Made by a program: the position numbers and the translations under genes
Notes under the pieces: generated by a model
What the model saw: only the letters and a program-made list of their open reading frames with translations
Database searches by the model: none
What the model was told of the DNA's origin: nothing
Source: Chloroflexota bacterium
GTDB taxonomy: Bacteria > Chloroflexota > Anaerolineae > Caldilineales > Caldilineaceae
Assembly (NCBI GenBank): GCA_003577005.1
Contig: QEUW01000321.1
Location: forward strand, 1-8,974
Direction: 5' to 3'
Length of the DNA: 8,974 nt
Shown: in pieces, positions 5,245 to 8,974 of the stretch
Layout of the letters: each line of letters opens with the position of its first letter
How positions within the stretch are numbered: position 1 is the stretch's first letter

Positions 5245-7815
5245 ATGAACCTTATCGTCCGTATCTCCGTCTTCCCCAAGATTCCCCCCGCTCTCAGCCG
5301 TTTGCCTGAGCTCTCCTATAACCTGTGGTGGAGTTGGGAATACGAGGCGCAGGATCTCTTCGCCCGTCTCGACCCGGTGCTGTGGGAAGCAACCAATCAC
5401 AACCCAGTCAAGTTTCTGCGCAATGTCCAGCAAGTGAAGCTCAACCATGCAGCCGCTGACCCCGATTTTATTGCTGCCTACGAAGCGGTGATGGCCGCCT
5501 TTGACACCTACATGAACCCTCAGGGTAACACCTGGTGGGACAGAGAGATGGCCGCTTCCTCAACCTTGACCAGAGAGGAGGGCCGGGTCATCGCTTACTT
5601 CAGCGCCGAATTTGGGCTGCACGAGGCATTGCCCATTTACAGTGGCGGTCTGGGCGTGTTGAGCGGTGACCACTGCAAAAGCGCCAGCGACCTCAACCTA
5701 CCCTTTATCGGTATTGGCTTTCTCTATCCCCAAGGCTACTTCACCCAACGCATCGACGCCGAGGGACGCCAACAAGCCGAATATGAAAAGATCGACTTTG
5801 CCGAGGTACCCGCTACCCCCGCGTACGACACCGAGGGCAACGAACTGTTCATCCAGGTGGATCTGCCGGGCCGTACCGTCTACGCCAAGATTTGGCGCAT
5901 TCAAGTGGGGCGCATCCCCATCTATCTGATGGATACCGATGTGCCGCGCAACGCACCGCAGGATCGCGAATTGAGCGCCCGGCTCTACGGTGGCGACCGC
6001 GAGATGCGCATCAGCCAGGAGATCGTGTTGGGCATCGGCGGGGTGCGGGCGGTGCACGCCCTGGGATATGACCCGGCGGCCTGGCACATGAACGAAGGAC
6101 ACAGCGCCTTTCTCGGCCTGGAGCGAGTGCGCGAACTGGTGCAGAACGCCGGGCTGCGCTTTGACGAAGCGGTCGAGGCCGTGCGCGCCAATACGCTCTT
6201 TACGACGCATACGCCTGTGCCCGCCGGCAATGACACCTTCGATTTCAACCTGGTCGAGAAGTTTTTCTGGCAATATTGGGGCCAACTCGGCATCGATCGC
6301 GAACGGTTTATCGACTTTGCTCGCGAGGAGCTTCCCTGGGGTCCACAATACAGCATGACCGTGCTGGCATTGCGGCTCAGTGGCTACGCCAACGGCGTCA
6401 GCAAACTCCACGGCGAAGTGAGCCGCGCCATGTGGAATTTTCTCTGGCCCGATGTGCCGGCGGCGCAGACGCCTATCGGCCATATCACCAATGGCGTCCA
6501 CACCAAGACCTGGCTGGCGCCACAACTGGAGACGCTTTTTGACCGCTATCTGCCCCCCAACTGGCAAGAAACGGTGGATGACCCGGCTGTCTGGGCCGGG
6601 ATTGCCGATATACCCGACGCCGAGTTGTGGGCGGTGCATCAAAAGCGTAAGGCGCAGTTGATCGATTTTGTGCGCCAGCGGCTACAAACACAACTGGTGC
6701 GTCACGGCGAAGGGCCGCGGCGGCTGGCGGCTGCGGCACATTCGCTCAACCCACGTGCGCTCACCCTTGGTTTTGCCCGTCGCTTTGCCACTTATAAGCG
6801 TGCGATCTTGATCTTTCATGACGAGGAGCGGCTCAAGCGTCTCCTCAATGACCCAGAACGACCGGTTCAGATCATCTTTAGCGGCAAGGCGCATCCGGCC
6901 GATGAGCCCGGCAAAGCGTTGATTCAGCGGATCTTCCAGTTGAGCCAGCAACCCGACTATGCCGGTAAGATCGTCTTTGTCGAAAACTATGATATGAATA
7001 TCGCCCGCCATTTGGTCGCCGGTGTGGATGTCTGGTTGAACAATCCACGCCGCCCGCACGAGGCGAGCGGCACCAGCGGTCAAAAGGCTGCGCTCTGCGG
7101 TATCCCCAATTTTAGTGTCCTCGATGGCTGGTGGGTCGAGGGGTTCAACGGCGAAAACGGCTGGTCGATCGGCGAAGAGCGTGAGTACAAGGACGAAGCA
7201 ACCCAGGACGAAGCCGATGCGCTCGACCTGTACCAGACGTTAGAAGAGGAGATCATTCCGCTCTTCTTTGACCGCGCTGATGGGGATGTGCCCCACGGCT
7301 GGGTGGCAAAAATGAAAGCGGCTATTATCACCTGTGCTCCACAGTTTAGCATGCAGCGCATGGTCGAGGAATACACCAGACGCTACTATGCGCCCGCCGC
7401 GGCCACCGGAGCGCGTGCTGCCGCTGACAAGCATGCGGTTGCGCGCGAGTTGGCAAGCTGGAAGGCGCGTATGCGCCGGCGCTGGGGTTCGCTCCATATC
7501 GAAGGCCAGGTGCAAGGCGCCACCCAGACCGACGTGGGCGAGCCAGTGCTGGTGCAGGCCCGTCTCTGGCTCAACGGCCTGCCAGCCGACGCAGTGGCCG
7601 TCGAGGTGGTGGCCGGTGTCCAGGATAGCGGCGGCCAACTGGTAGCGCCGCAAGTCGTCCCGATGGAGCGGGTCGGGGAGGAAAATGGCGCGCTACTCTA
7701 CCAGGGGATCCTCACCCCGCAAAACAGCGGTGTCATCGTCTTGGGTGTGCGCGCCCGGCCCGACCACCCGGCGCTGGTGCATCCCAACGAGTTAGGGTTT
7801 AGCAAGTGGGCGTAA
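5245..7815 (+). CDS. glgP: Alpha-glucan (glycogen/maltodextrin) phosphorylase, DUF3417 type
   Basis: An 856-residue PLP-dependent GT35 enzyme that cleaves terminal alpha-1,4-glucosyl units of glycogen or maltodextrin with phosphate, releasing glucose-1-phosphate in the cytoplasm. Domains: DUF3417 at about 8-110 ('LPELSYNLWWSWEYEAQDLF'), then the catalytic body with 'YFSAEFGLHEALPIYSGGLGVLSGDH' from Y118, 'WHMNEGHSAF' from W280, 'TTHTPVPAGNDTF', 'ITNGVHTKTWLAP', 'FARRFATYKRA' around 510-520 and 'FSGKAHPAD' from F545. The PLP lysine is K614 in 'EASGTSGQKAAL', and the C-terminus is a beta-rich tail after about 730. The length and the N-terminal domain fit the bacterial/archaeal TIGR02094 group rather than E. 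coli-type GlgP/MalP. AAGGAG at 5228-5233 lies 11 nt before the ATG. An alcohol dehydrogenase follows after 33 nt. Whether glycogen or maltodextrin is the main substrate cannot be read from the sequence. Confidence 0.95.
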   Translation: MNLIVRISVFPKIPPALSRLPELSYNLWWSWEYEAQDLFARLDPVLWEATNHNPVKFLRNVQQVKLNHAAADPDFIAAYEAVMAAFDTYMNPQGNTWWDREMAASSTLTREEGRVIAYFSAEFGLHEALPIYSGGLGVLSGDHCKSASDLNLPFIGIGFLYPQGYFTQRIDAEGRQQAEYEKIDFAEVPATPAYDTEGNELFIQVDLPGRTVYAKIWRIQVGRIPIYLMDTDVPRNAPQDRELSARLYGGDREMRISQEIVLGIGGVRAVHALGYDPAAWHMNEGHSAFLGLERVRELVQNAGLRFDEAVEAVRANTLFTTHTPVPAGNDTFDFNLVEKFFWQYWGQLGIDRERFIDFAREELPWGPQYSMTVLALRLSGYANGVSKLHGEVSRAMWNFLWPDVPAAQTPIGHITNGVHTKTWLAPQLETLFDRYLPPNWQETVDDPAVWAGIADIPDAELWAVHQKRKAQLIDFVRQRLQTQLVRHGEGPRRLAAAAHSLNPRALTLGFARRFATYKRAILIFHDEERLKRLLNDPERPVQIIFSGKAHPADEPGKALIQRIFQLSQQPDYAGKIVFVENYDMNIARHLVAGVDVWLNNPRRPHEASGTSGQKAALCGIPNFSVLDGWWVEGFNGENGWSIGEEREYKDEATQDEADALDLYQTLEEEIIPLFFDRADGDVPHGWVAKMKAAIITCAPQFSMQRMVEEYTRRYYAPAAATGARAAADKHAVARELASWKARMRRRWGSLHIEGQVQGATQTDVGEPVLVQARLWLNGLPADAVAVEVVAGVQDSGGQLVAPQVVPMERVGEENGALLYQGILTPQNSGVIVLGVRARPDHPALVHPNELGFSKWA

Positions 7816-7848
7816 ACAGTCGCTCGCACAACAACCAAAGGGGGAACT

Positions 7849-8931
7849 ATGAAAGCTGCTGTCTGTTATGCCTATGATCAACCGTTGGTTATCGAAGAGA
7901 TCGACATCGACCCACCCAAGATGGGTGAGGTAAAAGTGCGCGTGGCTGCCTGCGCCATCTGCCACAGCGACGTGCATCAGATCCGCGGCGATTGGTCAGC
8001 CGCACTGCCGCTGGTAGCGGGTCACGAAGCATCCGGCGTGGTGGAAGAGCTCGGCCCAGGTGTATCCGGCGTGAAGGTCGGCGATCACGTGGTTATCTCT
8101 TTGTTGCGCTCGTGCGGGCGCTGTTACTACTGTAGCAAAGGGGATACCCACTTGTGTGAAGGCACCTTTGCGCTACAGACAGAGACGCGCCTTCACAACA
8201 AGCAGGGCGAACCGATCTATCAGTCGATCAAAACAGCAGCTTTTGCCGAGTACGTCGTCGTCGACCAATCTCAACTCGTGCCGATCCCCAAAGAGATCCC
8301 ACTGGATAGCGCATCGTTGCTGGCGTGTGGCGTCATCACAGGGCTGGGAGCCGTGGTCAATACGGCCAGGGTTGGCACGGGTGAAAGCGTCGCCATCGTG
8401 GGCGTTGGCGGTGTAGGGCTTAATGCGATCCAGGGCGCTGTATTGTCGGGGGCCCAGCCCATTATTGCGCTTGATCTGCTCGATCACAAGCTGCAGGCCG
8501 CCTGCGATTTTGGGGCAACGCATACCATCAACGTTGCAAACGAGACAGAACCCGCTGCTATTGTCCAGCGCTTGACCGGTGGGCGCGGTGTAGACTACGC
8601 CTTTGTGACCGTTGGGAGTCCAGTGGCCGTGGCCCAGGCTATCACCTTGATCCGGCGCGGTGGCACCCTCGTCCTGGTGGGTATCCCTGACGATAAGGCC
8701 ACCCATCCCCTGCTTTTGGCGCAAGCCGTTTGGCGGGAACAGCGCATCCTCAGCAGTTCCATGGGGTCAACTCGCTTGAGTGTCCAGGTTCCCCAATTGG
8801 TCGAATTGTATCAATATGGTCGCCTCAAACTCGACCAATTGATCTCGCGGCGCTACCCATTGGCAGAGATCAACGAGGCCATTGCCGCCATGGAGCGGGG
8901 TGAGGCGCTCCGGAATGTGATCGTTTTCTAG
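7849..8931 (+). CDS. Zinc-dependent NAD alcohol dehydrogenase (MDR family)
   Basis: A complete 360-residue medium-chain dehydrogenase/reductase. The GroES-like half has the catalytic zinc site C38 (in 'ICHSD', with S40 and D41 for proton relay), 'GHE' at 58-60 and C160 in 'LLACGVITG'. The structural-zinc loop is complete, with C89, C92, C95 and C103. The Rossmann half has 'GVGGVG' at 185-190 and D209 ending beta-2, which favours NAD over NADP. The overall pattern resembles class III ADH / thiol-dependent formaldehyde dehydrogenase relatives, oxidising alcohols or reducing aldehydes in the cytoplasm, but the substrate is not readable. AAAGGGGG at 7837-7844 is the ribosome site, 4 nt before the ATG. 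The 33-nt gap to glgP without a promoter-like sequence suggests co-transcription. Confidence 0.93.
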   Translation: MKAAVCYAYDQPLVIEEIDIDPPKMGEVKVRVAACAICHSDVHQIRGDWSAALPLVAGHEASGVVEELGPGVSGVKVGDHVVISLLRSCGRCYYCSKGDTHLCEGTFALQTETRLHNKQGEPIYQSIKTAAFAEYVVVDQSQLVPIPKEIPLDSASLLACGVITGLGAVVNTARVGTGESVAIVGVGGVGLNAIQGAVLSGAQPIIALDLLDHKLQAACDFGATHTINVANETEPAAIVQRLTGGRGVDYAFVTVGSPVAVAQAITLIRRGGTLVLVGIPDDKATHPLLLAQAVWREQRILSSSMGSTRLSVQVPQLVELYQYGRLKLDQLISRRYPLAEINEAIAAMERGEALRNVIVF

Positions 8932-8953
8932 GACTCGACCAAAGAAATTATGA

Positions 8954-8974
8954 CACGTGCGGAGTTCGCACGTG
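8954..8974. repeat. Palindrome at the right window edge, possible terminator of the glgP-ADH unit
   Basis: cacgtgcg (8954-8961) and cgcacgtg (8967-8974) form a perfect 8-bp stem around gagtt, 22 nt after the ADH stop. The stem may continue beyond the window. It is placed where a terminator is expected; whether a T-run follows cannot be seen. Confidence 0.55.

Noticed and set aside
5698..6642. A 314-codon open frame on the - strand inside glgP
   Set aside because: It is antisense to strongly conserved phosphorylase motifs, has no recognisable protein family and no own ribosome site; a by-product of high-GC codon bias.
7066..7092. Phosphorylase PLP motif reads SGTSGQK instead of the SGTGNMK of classical phosphorylases
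   Set aside because: The lysine (K614) is intact, and variants such as SGTSGMK/SGTSGQK are, as far as I recall, normal in the DUF3417-type subgroup, so this is not a defect.

Overview
The window carries six protein-coding genes, one of them cut by the left edge, separated by intergenic stretches rich in inverted repeats. The genome looks like a moderately GC-rich bacterium. My best guess is a Chloroflexota member (Caldilineae/Anaerolineae-like). That rests on the 'RLYLPLI' motif near the C-terminus of the secreted protein, which I remember from extracellular proteins of that phylum, on the DUF3417-type glucan phosphorylase, and on the GGTGC-type palindromes between genes. It is an inference from memory, not a database result.

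Layout. (1) 1-1453, + strand: the C-terminal three quarters of an AtuA-family (DUF1446) protein, followed after 13 nt by a 104-aa DUF4387 protein. The two families are regular neighbours and this looks like the end of an operon. (2) 1454-1751: a convergent gap with a 65-bp near-palindrome (1529-1593) and a GGTGC hairpin (1620-1650). (3) 1752-3083, - strand: an MFS_3 (EntS-like) exporter of 443 aa. (4) 3084-3590: a divergent gap with a 94-bp nested inverted-repeat element (3111-3204), a further GGTGC inverted repeat (3346-3392) and a good promoter/RBS for the next gene. (5) 3591-5003, + strand: a secreted 470-aa protein of unknown function. (6) 5004-5244: an inverted repeat, a promoter and a leader hairpin. 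(7) 5245-7815 and 7849-8931, + strand: glycogen/maltodextrin phosphorylase GlgP and a zinc-dependent alcohol dehydrogenase 33 nt downstream, probably one transcript. The window ends inside another palindrome (8954-8974).

How the genes work together. Two pairs are visible: AtuA-DUF4387 (a presumed catabolic or acyl-thioester-related complex, function unproven) and GlgP-ADH (glucan phosphorolysis plus NAD-linked alcohol/aldehyde redox). Nothing ties the MFS exporter or the secreted protein to these pairs. I see no defence system, CRISPR array, tRNA, rRNA or transposase gene. The least explained signal is the set of short GGTGCRNYGCACC-like palindromes, found in three places outside the genes. 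Two of the three form hairpins whose imperfections are all G-U wobbles on the + strand.
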